Shown: positions 53,837-63,504 of the stretch, piece after piece | Position numbering within the stretch: position 1 is the stretch's first letter | How the letters are laid out: every line of letters starts with the position of its first letter | Origin: an uncultured Barnesiella sp. | Lineage (GTDB): Bacteria > Bacteroidota > Bacteroidia > Bacteroidales > Barnesiellaceae_A | Direction of reading: 5' to 3' | DNA length: 64,000 nt | NCBI GenBank assembly: GCA_944321085.1 | Contig: CALUJY010000003.1 | Location: 124,001-188,000, forward strand | Notes under the pieces: model-generated | What the model was told of the DNA's origin: nothing | The model's input: the letters and a program-made list of their open reading frames with translations, nothing else | Database searches by the model: none | Translations under genes and position numbers: made by a program

Positions 53837-55080
53837 GTCGTAGCCTCCTCTTTGTCGGGTTGGGGCGTAATGGAAAATCCTGCCCGAAGCAGGTCGTCCC
53901 AGAAGTGCGGGTATGATTTGGCAACCACACAAGGTGTCTCTATCGATATGTTGCCTGTTACAAGGGCTGCGGGGGCAAAAGCCATCGCCATGCGGTGGTC
54001 GCTGTGAGGGTCTATGCAAGGTATCGTTTGCGACGGAGTGGTGCGGTTGCCTGTCCATGCCACGGTACCGCTCTTGGGAGAAGTAAATACGAAGCCTAAC
54101 TTTTTCGCTTCGCCGGTCAGTACAGCTATGCGGTCACACTCTTTGAGCGGTAAGTTGTCGAGACCCGTAAGGCGGAAGGGAATCCCCTGCAAGGCACAGG
54201 CGATGGCTATCGTCGGCGCAATATCGGGGGTATCGGCAAGGTGGGCGGTAAAATCTTTTACTGCGACAGGACAGGGCGATAGTGTTACTTCACCGTTGTC
54301 GTAGCGAGTCTCTACCCCGAGTTGTGAGAAGTATTGTGCCACACGGGCGTCGCCTTGCAGGCTGTCGTGTTGCAAGGTTGTCAGTGTCATGGGGGTGCGG
54401 CTTATGGCCACCGTTTCGTACCAATACGATGCTGCCGACCAGTCGCCCTCTATCTCTATGGCTGCGGGGGTGTATCGTTGCGGGGCTACCTTGATGCTGT
54501 TGCCGCGGCAGGATACTGTTGCACCGAAGTGGCGCATGAGTTCTATTGTCATCTCTATGTAGGGGCGCGACACGATGTTGCCCATGATAGAGAGATGCAG
54601 ACCTTCGTGCATGAGAGGAGCCGCGAGCTGCAATGCCGATATGAATTGCGAGCTGATGTCGCCCTTGATGGCTATTGTACCCCCTCGTAACTGCCGTCCT
54701 CGTATGGATAACGGCGGAAAGCCTTCTCGGCTGCAATAGGTGATGGTCGCTCCGGCAGCTCGCAAGGCCTCCACCAAGACACCTATGGGGCGTTGTTGCA
54801 TGCGCGGTGAACCGGTAAGTATGTGTTGTGTTCCCGGTGTGGAGGCGTAGTAAGCAGTCAGGAAGCGCATGGCGGTACCTGCATCGCCTATGTCTATGAT
54901 ATTGTCTGCGTTGCATATGGCGTGTTGCATTGCCGCAATGTCGTCGCAAGCTGCATCGTCTGTTGTTTGCGGCATACCCGAGAGGGCTCGCAGCATGGTT
55001 ATGCGGTTGGCTATGCTTTTAGAGGGGGGCAGCTCTATCCGGCACGGCTGTAACGTATGTGCGCCTATGCGGTATATCAT
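53833..55080 (-). CDS. aroA: 3-phosphoshikimate 1-carboxyvinyltransferase (EPSP synthase)
   Basis: 415 residues, slightly shorter than the usual about 427. It catalyses the sixth step of the shikimate pathway. Substrate loops: PPSKSIANRITMLRAL near 19, DIGDAGTAMRFLTAYY (the usual NAGT is DAGT), SPRMQQRPIGVLVEALR, KGDISSQFISALQLAAPL, DIAPTIAIACALQG, PLKECDRIAVLTGEAKKLG and DHRMAMAFAPAAL. PSKS replaces the common GSKS. It is the first gene of the six-gene run ending with tsaE. Confidence 0.95.
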   Translation of the reverse strand: MIYRIGAHTLQPCRIELPPSKSIANRITMLRALSGMPQTTDDAACDDIAAMQHAICNADNIIDIGDAGTAMRFLTAYYASTPGTQHILTGSPRMQQRPIGVLVEALRAAGATITYCSREGFPPLSIRGRQLRGGTIAIKGDISSQFISALQLAAPLMHEGLHLSIMGNIVSRPYIEMTIELMRHFGATVSCRGNSIKVAPQRYTPAAIEIEGDWSAASYWYETVAISRTPMTLTTLQHDSLQGDARVAQYFSQLGVETRYDNGEVTLSPCPVAVKDFTAHLADTPDIAPTIAIACALQGIPFRLTGLDNLPLKECDRIAVLTGEAKKLGFVFTSPKSGTVAWTGNRTTPSQTIPCIDPHSDHRMAMAFAPAALVTGNISIETPCVVAKSYPHFWDDLLRAGFSITPQPDKEEATT

Positions 55081-55280
55081 ATATATATCTATTTAGGGCA
55101 ACAAAAATACGAAAAAAAGAGGTCTCCTGTTGTGGCACGGGTTCTAAAAAAGCGTAAACCATGATAGTGAAGGTATTTGGCATTGTTCCTCCTTTTTATC
55201 GGTGTCGTATAGAACGATTTAAGTAATCGGTATGTGGGGCAGGTTCTTGTCAGTGTCCCGGCTGTTTAACCGGTTATAAC

Positions 55281-55417
55281 TGCGGTGAGATACAAAAATG
55301 CAGCTGTGTCGAATGTGAAAAATCTTGCTGCGGTGAAGTATAAATGCGGTTGTCGCCAAGTACAAAATTTTGTTGTGGCGAAGTGTAAAAATGTTGTTGC
55401 GGTCGAGTATAAAAAAA
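55281..55417. repeat. Degenerate tandem repeat, about six units of 22-25 bp
   Basis: Anchors with the consensus GGYGAAGTATAAAAATG start near 55284, 55307, 55332, 55354, 55377 and 55401. Examples are GGTGAGATACAAAAATG, GGTGAAGTATAAATG, CGCCAAGTACAAAATT, GGCGAAGTGTAAAAATG and GGTCGAGTATAAAAAAA. The last unit abuts the terminator of the 1500-residue protein gene. Unit lengths are not multiples of three, so a coding origin is not obvious. Confidence 0.7.
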
Positions 55418-55440
55418 CTCCCCGCCGGAGGGGCGGGGAG
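55411..55440 (-). terminator. Intrinsic terminator of the large adhesin-like gene
   Basis: CTCCCCGCC (55418-55426) pairs perfectly with GGCGGGGAG (55432-55440); on the minus strand it is followed by seven T (complement of 55411-55417). It lies 49 bp past the stop codon. Confidence 0.9.
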
Positions 55441-55488
55441 CGTCGCTTCGTTAGTTAGGGCGAAGCGTAAGGGAGAGCAAATTGCTCA

Positions 55489-58400
55489 TTACTTCACTTG
55501 TACTTTTGCAGAGGCTTTCTCGTCTACTTTCACAACATATACACCGCGGTTTACAGGAACGTTGATGCTGTTGTCGGTAGCTTTGAGGCTGCGTAAGAGT
55601 TTACCATCGGCAGTGTAGATGCTTACCATGTGGCCTTCTACGTTCTCAATCTTGATAGCTCCGTCTACGCCGTAAGCCTTCATGCCTAAGCTCTTCACGT
55701 CGGTAACACCAGAGGTGAATGTCTTGGTGTTCGACATGAGCGACTCACCTTCGTCGTAAACAACAGTCACATTGAATGTGAGCTCGCTGGCCGGAGTTTC
55801 TGACGTATAGTTGTAGGTATTCTCTGCGATAGGAGTATCGGTGAGCTTGCTACCGTTGAGATATACGTTGTAACCCATGAGCGTGATGTCAACAACCGAC
55901 GATGCTTTGACATAAGACAAGTCGTCAATCATAAGAGCGAAGGCATCTATTGCATTGTAGTGGATAGCGAAGTACTTGGCATCCGCGGGTAATGTATAGG
56001 TGAATTGCTCCCAGCTTTGAGTTGTCTTCATTTCTGATGCCAATACCGTGAACGCGTCGCGGTCTTGCGTCGTGGTAGAGTAGAGAACCTCGAACGATTC
56101 GGGATATTGAGCATCGGCAATAGCTGCGTAGAACGAAAGTTCGGTGCCTCCTACAATCTCGGGTGAAATCAACCAGTCGTCATTTCCTGCTCCGCCACTG
56201 GGTACCGAAGCGAACGATATCAAGCACTTGTCGCCAGAGTAAGGCAAGAAGTTCGATGCTGCGATATTTGCTTCTGCGGGCGACCATACCATGAATGACA
56301 TAGCTTCACTTGCGTGGGGGAATGAAACGCCAGACAGGCCATAAGTCTTTAAACCATCACCGTCGATGAGCGTGTATTCGCCGATTTGGTCGATGATAAA
56401 TCCTTCATAGCTTTCCATGTCGTCTACTGTGGTTTCAGGAACCAGCAGAGGCTCGGACCATGTCAAGGTTACATTTTGCAACGAAGCATCGCAAGTACCT
56501 GTCAAGTCTGTGATTACGGGCAGGTCGGGTTGTGTAACGTGTAATGTAAGGCTCTTGACGTTGTCATCGGGATATTCATCGGTAGCTCCTTCGAGTACGG
56601 CCTCTACGGTAACTACAACCGATTTACCTATTTGCTCTACATTGGGAGTATACGTGAACGATAAGGATGCTGTCTCGCCCTTGGCAATAGCTTCGGTTTG
56701 TTGTTGTGCTTCAACGAAAGCTCCGTCAACAGAGAGGTTTACTGTGAATGCGGCGGCTTCGCTACCCTTGTTGCTTACTTGGACATTGAATGTGCCTTCT
56801 TGGCCGGCAGCCAATTTGCTGGGACCTTCAAACTTGTTAACCATGATGTTGTTGATCCATGATTTCTCTACGCGGATGTAGTCGATGAAGATGCAAGATG
56901 TTGCGGAAACAGTACCGCTGAGGTTGATGCATATCCACGGAGCATCTTGGTAAGCAGAGAGGTCAACTTCATACTCGGCCCAACCTTCACCATCAGAGAG
57001 GTTTTTGTTGAATACCTCGGTGTAGTTTACTTCGTCGGTCGAAACAGATACGCTGAGCGAACCTTCTTCCTCGTAGTGGAACATAGAGAAGTAGAGAACA
57101 GGAGCATCCAGTTGTGAAAGCGTCATCTTAGGAACTTGCAAGCTGGCTGTTCCGCCCGACCATCCGTAGTTATCGAAGATTCCGAACATACCGCCATCTT
57201 CCGATACTACATCTACACCAAACATTGAACCATCGGTGAGGATACCTGCTGTTACGAATCCATTCGATGAGATGAACCAAGGTTGTGTGGTTAATGTACC
57301 GCCGGCTAATGTCTCTTCGAACGGTGCGGCGTAGGGTGTTCCTAAAACTACGGTTTGACCTACAAGACTACTTTCTCCTCCGAGGTTAGATGCTGATACG
57401 GCATATGTATAGCCTGCCAAAGCAGTATCCTCTACGGGGTCGACAGTGTATGTAAATTCTGTGGTTTCATCAATAGCTACATACATTCCATCTTGGTCAA
57501 CATAGTAAATGGTGTATGTTAATTCTGCCGGGTCGAAATATCCCTCACCTGCGCCACTCGTAGGAGCTGACCATGTGATGGTAGCACTCATATTGTCGGC
57601 AGTAGGTACGATTGCGAAGTCTTCAACAGGACCCGGAACAGCGTAACCGCAGAAGCATGTTACGGTTGCATAATCGCCATTACCTGCGCTGTTGCTTGTG
57701 TAGATGACATAGCTGTTGTTGCCGTTGGCAGCTTCTCCGTCGAATGCCGAGCCTTCTGCGCCGGGAGCCAATGTCATATTGGCTATTTCGAGCGTGTCAC
57801 CGCGTACAACGCGTACAGTAACATCTTCTGTAAGGTCGCCTTCGCCAAATGATTTTGTCGGGGCTTTGAAGTTGATTGTCACCGTGCTGGCACCTTTTTC
57901 GCCCGGTATGGTTTCGATGTCGGTTACAGCCTGAGGTGCATCCAAAGAGGGACCGTCAACGATGCTGATGCTTTCAACATCGAGATAGAACATGTCTGCA
58001 TCGGATATTGCGTGGATACCTACGTAGTATTTTCCATCGGCAGGAGCTTTGAAGTATGCAGTGAGATTCTCCATGCTGCCTGTTGTCAGGTCTGTTGCAG
58101 GTATGATAGTAGTCGTGTGGTCGGCCGGATCGAGAGATGAACCCAAGGTTACTTCTATTCTTTCGGCATAGCTTGTGCTATAAGCTCCGGCAACCAATGT
58201 CAGTTCATATACTTTATCGCCTGACATTTCAATGGGAGGAGTCATTGCATAGTCATCGGCATTGTTGGATGAGCTGTAAGTGTAACGGAGTACATTGGAG
58301 CTGAATTTCCATGTATTGTCATCATTGTTGTTATCGACGATGGTGTACAGCAGAATGCTGCTTTCTGTGTCGAATGTCTGAGAATAAGGAATAGTGAGGG

Positions 58401-59991
58401 CGTCGCCATATTGTTTTCCTTCGCTATCGGCGCTCAAACCTTCTTTCTCGCCACTGAATGTAGTAACAGTCCATACATAGTATGAGAGGTTGGTACCGAG
58501 TTGGTCGGTATATGTAGTTGCTGTAACGTCCTCTGCGATTACTTCATTATTGCGTTTGATGGTGTAGTTGAGTTTCTCGGGATTTACCCATCCGCCATTG
58601 ATACCGGGGCCTTGCGGAGCATCCCATGTGATGACGGCATTTCCTGTCTCATCTATATTCACTTGTATGTTCGTTACAGCCATAGGAGCGTCTTCGCCGG
58701 TGTATGTCGTAACAGAAACGGTTGCACCGTTACCGCCGGCTTCGTTGCTACAATAAGCACTTATGGTATGCTTGCCTTCTGCCAAGGCTATATTACGCAA
58801 TACTGTGGCGCCGGGTTGCAAATCGTTTACAGTTTCGTAAGGCTCACCGTCTATCGACAAATACATGTCAACATTACCCTCTAATGTATTGCCACCAACT
58901 GTTACAGACGGAACTGTGAAAGTAACATCAGCTGTCAATGCACCCGGTTGGGCATAAGCTACTTCTACTGTCGGACGACCCGGAGCAGCTTCGTCGGCAA
59001 ATGGGTCGGTAGAGAAGAGGCATGTGAACTCTTCTGATTTGCTGAATACGCTAAGGGTTTCTACCTCACCGCTTACAGGGTCTATTGAGATAACTTCACT
59101 TTCTGTTTCGTTAGATGCTGCCCAAATGATTTTCTTGTCTAACGGGCTCCAACAAGCAGATTGCATATATTGGGGTGAGAAGCCAGTAGATGTAACCTTG
59201 TCGCCTAATTGAGCGTTGGTTTTGTCCATTTTGTAAACATCTCCTGCACTGTCGATAACGTAGAGTTGTCCCTCTTTATCGATGGTCATAGCGAAAAGGC
59301 TCAATTCGCCCAAATTGCCTACCGGTGTGTAGGACCCGTCCTCAAATGTGCAGAGCTCGAAGTGCGAGCCATCGGCACTATAATTGATGGAGTAAATATC
59401 TTCTGTGGTGGGGTCCATTGTCATGTTGACTGCGACCTGACTCAAATCTTCGGTGCCATGTACATACGTATCTACGATTTCTTTTGTAGCGAAATCATAG
59501 ACGTACGTCTGGCAGTCCATCAACATGCCCCAAAATTCGGTATATGCATTGACATAAACCTTTCCATCTACATAGGTACCGGCACCGGAAAGATTGTTGT
59601 CTGATGCATACTCAGAGTAGGAGTTGTTGGCGAAGTCAAATTTGTAGATGCCATAGAACGGATCTGTTGTCCAGTCCGAAGAGAAGATAAGCAGACCGTA
59701 GATTTCACCAACTGCCGTGCCGGAAATTTGCGATGCTCCGGGACGTTTCATAACCGGTAGTTTGTTGGCATTGGGAATTTCTTTGAATTTCGGAGTGCTC
59801 TTCTTTGCGGGAGCAGGAAGTTTCGGACCTTTTTTCACGGTGCGTGCTTGTCCGTTGTGCATAGTTGCTTTTTGAGCAAAATTTGCCGGGCCGGCAAATC
59901 TTCCCACCTCGGCATAAGATGTAGCCGGAATCAGCATGGCAGCGGTTAAAAATGCTGCTACATACTGTTTGAAGGTAGTTTTCGTTAGCAT
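55489..59991 (-). CDS. Large secreted adhesin-like protein with FN3 and cleaved-adhesin domains and a T9SS-type tail
   Basis: 1500 residues with a signal peptide (about 1-27, ending SYA). A basic proline-rich segment (TVKKGPKLPAPAKKSTPKFK) and a beta-propeller-like region (about 90-335) are followed by several fibronectin-III-like units (VTNIQVNIDETGNAVITWDA, AVTDIETIPGEKGASTVTIN, VEDFAIVPTADNMSATITWS). Jelly-roll modules resemble the gingipain/hemagglutinin cleaved-adhesin (choice-of-anchor J) domains (IPYSQTFDTESSILLYTIVD, APFEETLAGGTLTTQPWFIS, DDMESYEGFIIDQIGEYTLI). A CARDB-like unit lies near 1130-1230. The C-terminal about 65 residues (IKIENVEGHMVSIYTADGKL, NRGVYVVKV) form a T9SS sorting domain. 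No protease domain. Probably a surface adhesin. Confidence 0.85.
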   Translation of the reverse strand: MLTKTTFKQYVAAFLTAAMLIPATSYAEVGRFAGPANFAQKATMHNGQARTVKKGPKLPAPAKKSTPKFKEIPNANKLPVMKRPGASQISGTAVGEIYGLLIFSSDWTTDPFYGIYKFDFANNSYSEYASDNNLSGAGTYVDGKVYVNAYTEFWGMLMDCQTYVYDFATKEIVDTYVHGTEDLSQVAVNMTMDPTTEDIYSINYSADGSHFELCTFEDGSYTPVGNLGELSLFAMTIDKEGQLYVIDSAGDVYKMDKTNAQLGDKVTSTGFSPQYMQSACWSPLDKKIIWAASNETESEVISIDPVSGEVETLSVFSKSEEFTCLFSTDPFADEAAPGRPTVEVAYAQPGALTADVTFTVPSVTVGGNTLEGNVDMYLSIDGEPYETVNDLQPGATVLRNIALAEGKHTISAYCSNEAGGNGATVSVTTYTGEDAPMAVTNIQVNIDETGNAVITWDAPQGPGINGGWVNPEKLNYTIKRNNEVIAEDVTATTYTDQLGTNLSYYVWTVTTFSGEKEGLSADSEGKQYGDALTIPYSQTFDTESSILLYTIVDNNNDDNTWKFSSNVLRYTYSSSNNADDYAMTPPIEMSGDKVYELTLVAGAYSTSYAERIEVTLGSSLDPADHTTTIIPATDLTTGSMENLTAYFKAPADGKYYVGIHAISDADMFYLDVESISIVDGPSLDAPQAVTDIETIPGEKGASTVTINFKAPTKSFGEGDLTEDVTVRVVRGDTLEIANMTLAPGAEGSAFDGEAANGNNSYVIYTSNSAGNGDYATVTCFCGYAVPGPVEDFAIVPTADNMSATITWSAPTSGAGEGYFDPAELTYTIYYVDQDGMYVAIDETTEFTYTVDPVEDTALAGYTYAVSASNLGGESSLVGQTVVLGTPYAAPFEETLAGGTLTTQPWFISSNGFVTAGILTDGSMFGVDVVSEDGGMFGIFDNYGWSGGTASLQVPKMTLSQLDAPVLYFSMFHYEEEGSLSVSVSTDEVNYTEVFNKNLSDGEGWAEYEVDLSAYQDAPWICINLSGTVSATSCIFIDYIRVEKSWINNIMVNKFEGPSKLAAGQEGTFNVQVSNKGSEAAAFTVNLSVDGAFVEAQQQTEAIAKGETASLSFTYTPNVEQIGKSVVVTVEAVLEGATDEYPDDNVKSLTLHVTQPDLPVITDLTGTCDASLQNVTLTWSEPLLVPETTVDDMESYEGFIIDQIGEYTLIDGDGLKTYGLSGVSFPHASEAMSFMVWSPAEANIAASNFLPYSGDKCLISFASVPSGGAGNDDWLISPEIVGGTELSFYAAIADAQYPESFEVLYSTTTQDRDAFTVLASEMKTTQSWEQFTYTLPADAKYFAIHYNAIDAFALMIDDLSYVKASSVVDITLMGYNVYLNGSKLTDTPIAENTYNYTSETPASELTFNVTVVYDEGESLMSNTKTFTSGVTDVKSLGMKAYGVDGAIKIENVEGHMVSIYTADGKLLRSLKATDNSINVPVNRGVYVVKVDEKASAKVQVK

Positions 59992-60042
59992 AGTGGATTG
60001 ATTTTAGTTAAACATTGAGAATTTTGCTATTTTTCTCTGATG

Positions 60043-60073
60043 CAAATATGGAAATAATATTTTTCAAAAACAA
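60043..60073 (-). promoter_or_regulatory. Promoter of the large adhesin-like gene
   Basis: Minus-strand TTG (60073-60071), a 20-bp spacer and CATATTTG (60050-60043), one mismatch to TAnnTTTG; 51 bp before the ATG. Confidence 0.5.
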
Positions 60074-60208
60074 GTAATTGTAATAAATTTTTTTATAATA
60101 AGATGTTTTTTGCTTGAAAAGGTAAGTAAAAACTTGATGAGAAAATAAAAAATACGGTTTTATTAGCTTCTATGGTCGTTTTTTGAAAAATAAATTTTGT
60201 CTAATTTG

Positions 60209-60239
60209 TTGGCAAATTTATTTTATGTGCATATATTTG
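60209..60239 (+). promoter_or_regulatory. Promoter of the M6 protease gene
   Basis: TTG at 60209-60211, a 20-bp spacer and TATATTTG at 60232-60239. The predicted start near 60245 makes the in-frame GTG at 60241 an unlikely start and favours the ATG at 60268. Confidence 0.7.
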
Positions 60240-60267
60240 TGTGCGTTTTACTTTTAATAATGGATAT

Positions 60268-63066
60268 ATGGATAGATTGTGTAGAGAGTTCTTCAAAGCG
60301 TTTACGCTTGCCGCTTGTATGGTAGCAGTGCCGTACGGAGGTTATGCTGTTCCGGCGAAGCCTGGTATTATAGAGTATGAGCAGCCCGATGGATCGGTAT
60401 TACCTTTATATATAAGGGGCGATGAGCGGGCGCATTTTTATGTGAGTTCAGATGGTTATCTGATGTTGCCCGGCAATGATGGCATGTTATACTATGCTAC
60501 TGTGAAAAATGGCACTGCCGAAGTTTCGGATATGCGTGCTTCACGTGTAGAAGCACGTGGCGAAACGGAAAAAGCATGGCTTGCAGCACTGGACAATCAA
60601 GCCGTATGGAATGGTATGAAGGCGCGCGACGTGCAACTGAAAAAACAACGTCGTGCGGCACCGCCGAAACGTGCTACGACTTTTCCCACGATAGGTGTAC
60701 ACAAATCGTTGGTGATATTGGTAGAATATAGCGATGTGTCGTTTACACTCGACGATCCGCAAGATTATTTTTACCGGATGCTTAATGAAGAAGGTTTCAG
60801 CGATAACGGCGGAACGGGTAGTGCTCGCGACTTTTACATACAAAACTCCGATAGCCTGTATTTACCCGATTTCGATGTCTATGGCCCTGTTACTTTATCG
60901 CAACCCATGAGTTACTATGGCTCGAATGATTGGTTTGGCAATGATATGCGCCCCGAGCAAATGGTGGTAGAGGCTTGCCAGATGCTTGACGACCAAATAG
61001 ATTTCTCGGAGTACGACTCTGATGGCGATGGCAAGGTAGATAATGTATATATATTCTATGCCGGTTATGGCGAGGCATCGGGCGGTAGTGCCAATTCGGT
61101 ATGGCCGCACTCATGGGATTTGTCGTCGGCCGGCGAGCATCTTACTCTTGACGGTAAGCAGATTGAACATTATGCTTGCTCTAATGAGATAGAGGGAGGC
61201 GGTTTTTATGATGGTATAGGCACGTTCTGTCATGAGTATGGCCATGTGTTGGGGCTTCCAGACCTTTATGCCACAAGTTATACGTGGGCTTTCACTCCTG
61301 GAGCGTATTCATTGATGGACTACGGCTCGTATAACAATGACAGCCGTACGCCACCGGCTCTCTCGGCCTACGAGCGCTATGAACTTAATTGGTTGGAACC
61401 CATAGCCATACAACCTACCGATACTATCGTGCAATTGCCTCATATAATGGATAGCAATATGGCCTACATTATACGCGTAGGGCGCAGTTCTAACGAATAC
61501 TTCCTGCTCGAAAATCGTCAGCAGACTGGATGGGACGAATATATCCCCGGGCATGGCATGCTGGTATGGCATGTAGACTATAATACGTCGGTGTGGAATA
61601 TGAATACGGTAAATAATGACCCCGATCACCAATATGTAGACATAGAAGAGGCCGATAATATACAATCGGATATGACGCAAGACGGAGATCCGTTCCCCGG
61701 AGCTGACAATGTGACGATGATTGATGATGACACATCGCCGTCGTTGAAGTCGTGGAACGGTAACCGTACCGAGCGTCGTATCAGTGAAATTACCGAAACG
61801 GATGGCTTAATAACATTCCGTTTTGAAAATACAGGTATCGACTATGTTGCACCTGTGGCCGAAGAGCCTACCGACATAACTCCGGTATCGGCGGTATTGC
61901 ACTGGAAGAAAGTGAATATGGCAACCGGTTACATTCTGAATGTACACCGTATGGAGGGCGAGACCCCGGTGACTATATTACTTAATCGTAACGTGGGCGA
62001 TGTAGATAGTTATGAATTGACCGATCTGCTTCCCGCTACGACCTACTATTATACGTTGCGTAGTGCATTCGAAGCCGGTAACAGCCCGATATCGGCAGAG
62101 TACTCGTTTACGACTGCCGAGCCTACGTTCGAGTACCTCTCGCCTGTGGCACACGAAGCTACCGACCTGACCTCGCACGGCTTTACGGCATCGTGGGATG
62201 CTATGGAGGGCGCATCGTCTTACGAACTGAGTGTTTATACCAAACAGTTGGGCGATGTAGAGAAGGTATCTTATGATTTTACCGATAAGATAACAGGTCT
62301 GCCCACCGGATGGAGTACTACAAGTCGTAGTTGCTATGGCGTGACGGGATATTATGGCGAGTCGTTCCCCTCGTTGCGACTGAATGAGGACGGACAGTAT
62401 CTGCGTACAGCCAAACGCGAGAATCCTGTGACCCGATTTGCTTTTTGGTATCGCGGTATCTCGGCCGAGGCTTCGGATGTAACGTTGCGTATCGTAGGAT
62501 ATAACCCCGAGCGTGATACTTGGACACTGATAACGACATTGATGGTAACCGATAATGCCGATGTGTATGAAATAGTAGATTTCTCCAATGACTATTATGC
62601 CATGGGTGTTGAGGTCGGCTGTTACAACGGTGGTTCTGTGGTTATAGACGATGTGGTAGTAGAACATGCCGAAACCACACGTATGGCAGTAGATGGTTAC
62701 GACGGTTTGCAACTTGCCGAATGTAGCAAGGCCGTTGATGGATTGGTCGCTGATTGCAAATATTATTATCGTGTAAGGGCTTACGATGGCGAGATGTTCT
62801 CGATGTACTCTAACGAAGTGTCAGTTCTGTTGTCCAGTGGCGTGTGTGGATTGCCTGAGACTACGGGTATCAGTGTACGCCAACATGCCGGTGTAGTTTA
62901 TGTGACCAGCGATAGCCAAACGCCTGTGAATGCCGAGTTATATACTATGCAGGGTATGTGTGCAGGCCGTTATGTTATAAAGATGGGTACTACTCGCATT
63001 GAATTGCCGGTTCGAGGCGTATATGTGTTGCGCATAGGCGGTACCGGATATAAAGTGGTGAAATAG
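60268..63066 (+). CDS. Secreted M6-family (immune inhibitor A-like) metalloprotease with T9SS-type tail
   Basis: 932 residues from the ATG at 60268. A signal peptide (about 1-26, ending GGYA) and a propeptide-like region are followed by the M6 domain. The zinc site is HEYGHVLGLPD (His322, Glu323, His326) and the Met-turn region is AYSLMDYGSY. SEYDSDGDGKVDNVYIFYAG is a calcium-binding-like segment typical of the family. FN3-like (about 530-625) and jelly-roll modules follow, and a C-terminal sorting domain ends in LPVRGVYVLRIGGTGYKVVK. Likely a surface-released protease acting on host or dietary proteins. Confidence 0.92.
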   Translation: MDRLCREFFKAFTLAACMVAVPYGGYAVPAKPGIIEYEQPDGSVLPLYIRGDERAHFYVSSDGYLMLPGNDGMLYYATVKNGTAEVSDMRASRVEARGETEKAWLAALDNQAVWNGMKARDVQLKKQRRAAPPKRATTFPTIGVHKSLVILVEYSDVSFTLDDPQDYFYRMLNEEGFSDNGGTGSARDFYIQNSDSLYLPDFDVYGPVTLSQPMSYYGSNDWFGNDMRPEQMVVEACQMLDDQIDFSEYDSDGDGKVDNVYIFYAGYGEASGGSANSVWPHSWDLSSAGEHLTLDGKQIEHYACSNEIEGGGFYDGIGTFCHEYGHVLGLPDLYATSYTWAFTPGAYSLMDYGSYNNDSRTPPALSAYERYELNWLEPIAIQPTDTIVQLPHIMDSNMAYIIRVGRSSNEYFLLENRQQTGWDEYIPGHGMLVWHVDYNTSVWNMNTVNNDPDHQYVDIEEADNIQSDMTQDGDPFPGADNVTMIDDDTSPSLKSWNGNRTERRISEITETDGLITFRFENTGIDYVAPVAEEPTDITPVSAVLHWKKVNMATGYILNVHRMEGETPVTILLNRNVGDVDSYELTDLLPATTYYYTLRSAFEAGNSPISAEYSFTTAEPTFEYLSPVAHEATDLTSHGFTASWDAMEGASSYELSVYTKQLGDVEKVSYDFTDKITGLPTGWSTTSRSCYGVTGYYGESFPSLRLNEDGQYLRTAKRENPVTRFAFWYRGISAEASDVTLRIVGYNPERDTWTLITTLMVTDNADVYEIVDFSNDYYAMGVEVGCYNGGSVVIDDVVVEHAETTRMAVDGYDGLQLAECSKAVDGLVADCKYYYRVRAYDGEMFSMYSNEVSVLLSSGVCGLPETTGISVRQHAGVVYVTSDSQTPVNAELYTMQGMCAGRYVIKMGTTRIELPVRGVYVLRIGGTGYKVVK

Positions 63067-63088
63067 AATGTGAGATGTGATATAGAGT

Positions 63089-63122
63089 GGGGGTGCGTCA
63101 TGCAAATGCAAGGCGCACCCCC
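63089..63122 (+). terminator. Stem-loop downstream of the M6 protease gene
   Basis: GGGGGTGCG (63089-63097) pairs with CGCACCCCC (63114-63122). No T-run follows. The second arm lies inside the first unit of the 63106-63182 repeat. Confidence 0.5.
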
Positions 63123-63182
63123 GCCGTATAAATGCAAGGTGTATCCTGTCAGACAAACGCAAGGCATCCTCTCGGCATATAA
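63106..63182. repeat. Three-copy degenerate tandem repeat, 25-26 bp units
   Basis: Units at 63106-63131, 63132-63156 and 63157-63182 each begin ATGCAAGG or ACGCAAGG and end in (T/G)AYAA (TATAA, GACAA, TATAA); the middles are C/T-rich. The first unit contributes one arm of the stem-loop after the M6 gene. Confidence 0.55.
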
Positions 63183-63342
63183 ATAAAGGAATGGCTATTT
63201 CCCGCTATATTTACGGGGGACTGTCGTATTACAACGTTTCGGTAGGCCGTGTCGCAATGTTGTGTATCGTTGCGTCGTATGGCTGGCCGATAGCAGCCTG
63301 TCTGTTTGTTTGTTTGTGACGGTTGGTATTCTCGCAAGAGCG
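63183..63342. other. Intergenic region, no gene seen
   Basis: Spacer between the convergent M6 and DUF5606 units; nothing recognisable. Confidence 0.5.
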
Positions 63343-63387
63343 AAAAATCTAACGGGGTTACAGCGAAATAAAACGCTGCAACCCCGT
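63343..63387 (-). terminator. Intrinsic terminator of the DUF5606 gene
   Basis: ACGGGGTT-A-CAGCG (63352-63365) pairs with CGCTG-C-AACCCCGT (63374-63387); the minus strand continues TAGATTTTTCG. It is about 118 bp past the stop codon. Confidence 0.8.
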
Positions 63388-63504
63388 AGGTTGTCATTAG
63401 GTATTTGTATGGAGATGGTATCGTCCCGTCTCGAACTTGTTGCGACATGTGTATGCGGTCGCTTTTGTCGTATTACGACGACAGGCCGGCCTTATCTGAG
63501 GTTA

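Noticed and set aside
55281..55417. CRISPR array
   Set aside because: Units are contiguous without unique spacers, differ from each other, and there are no cas genes in the window.
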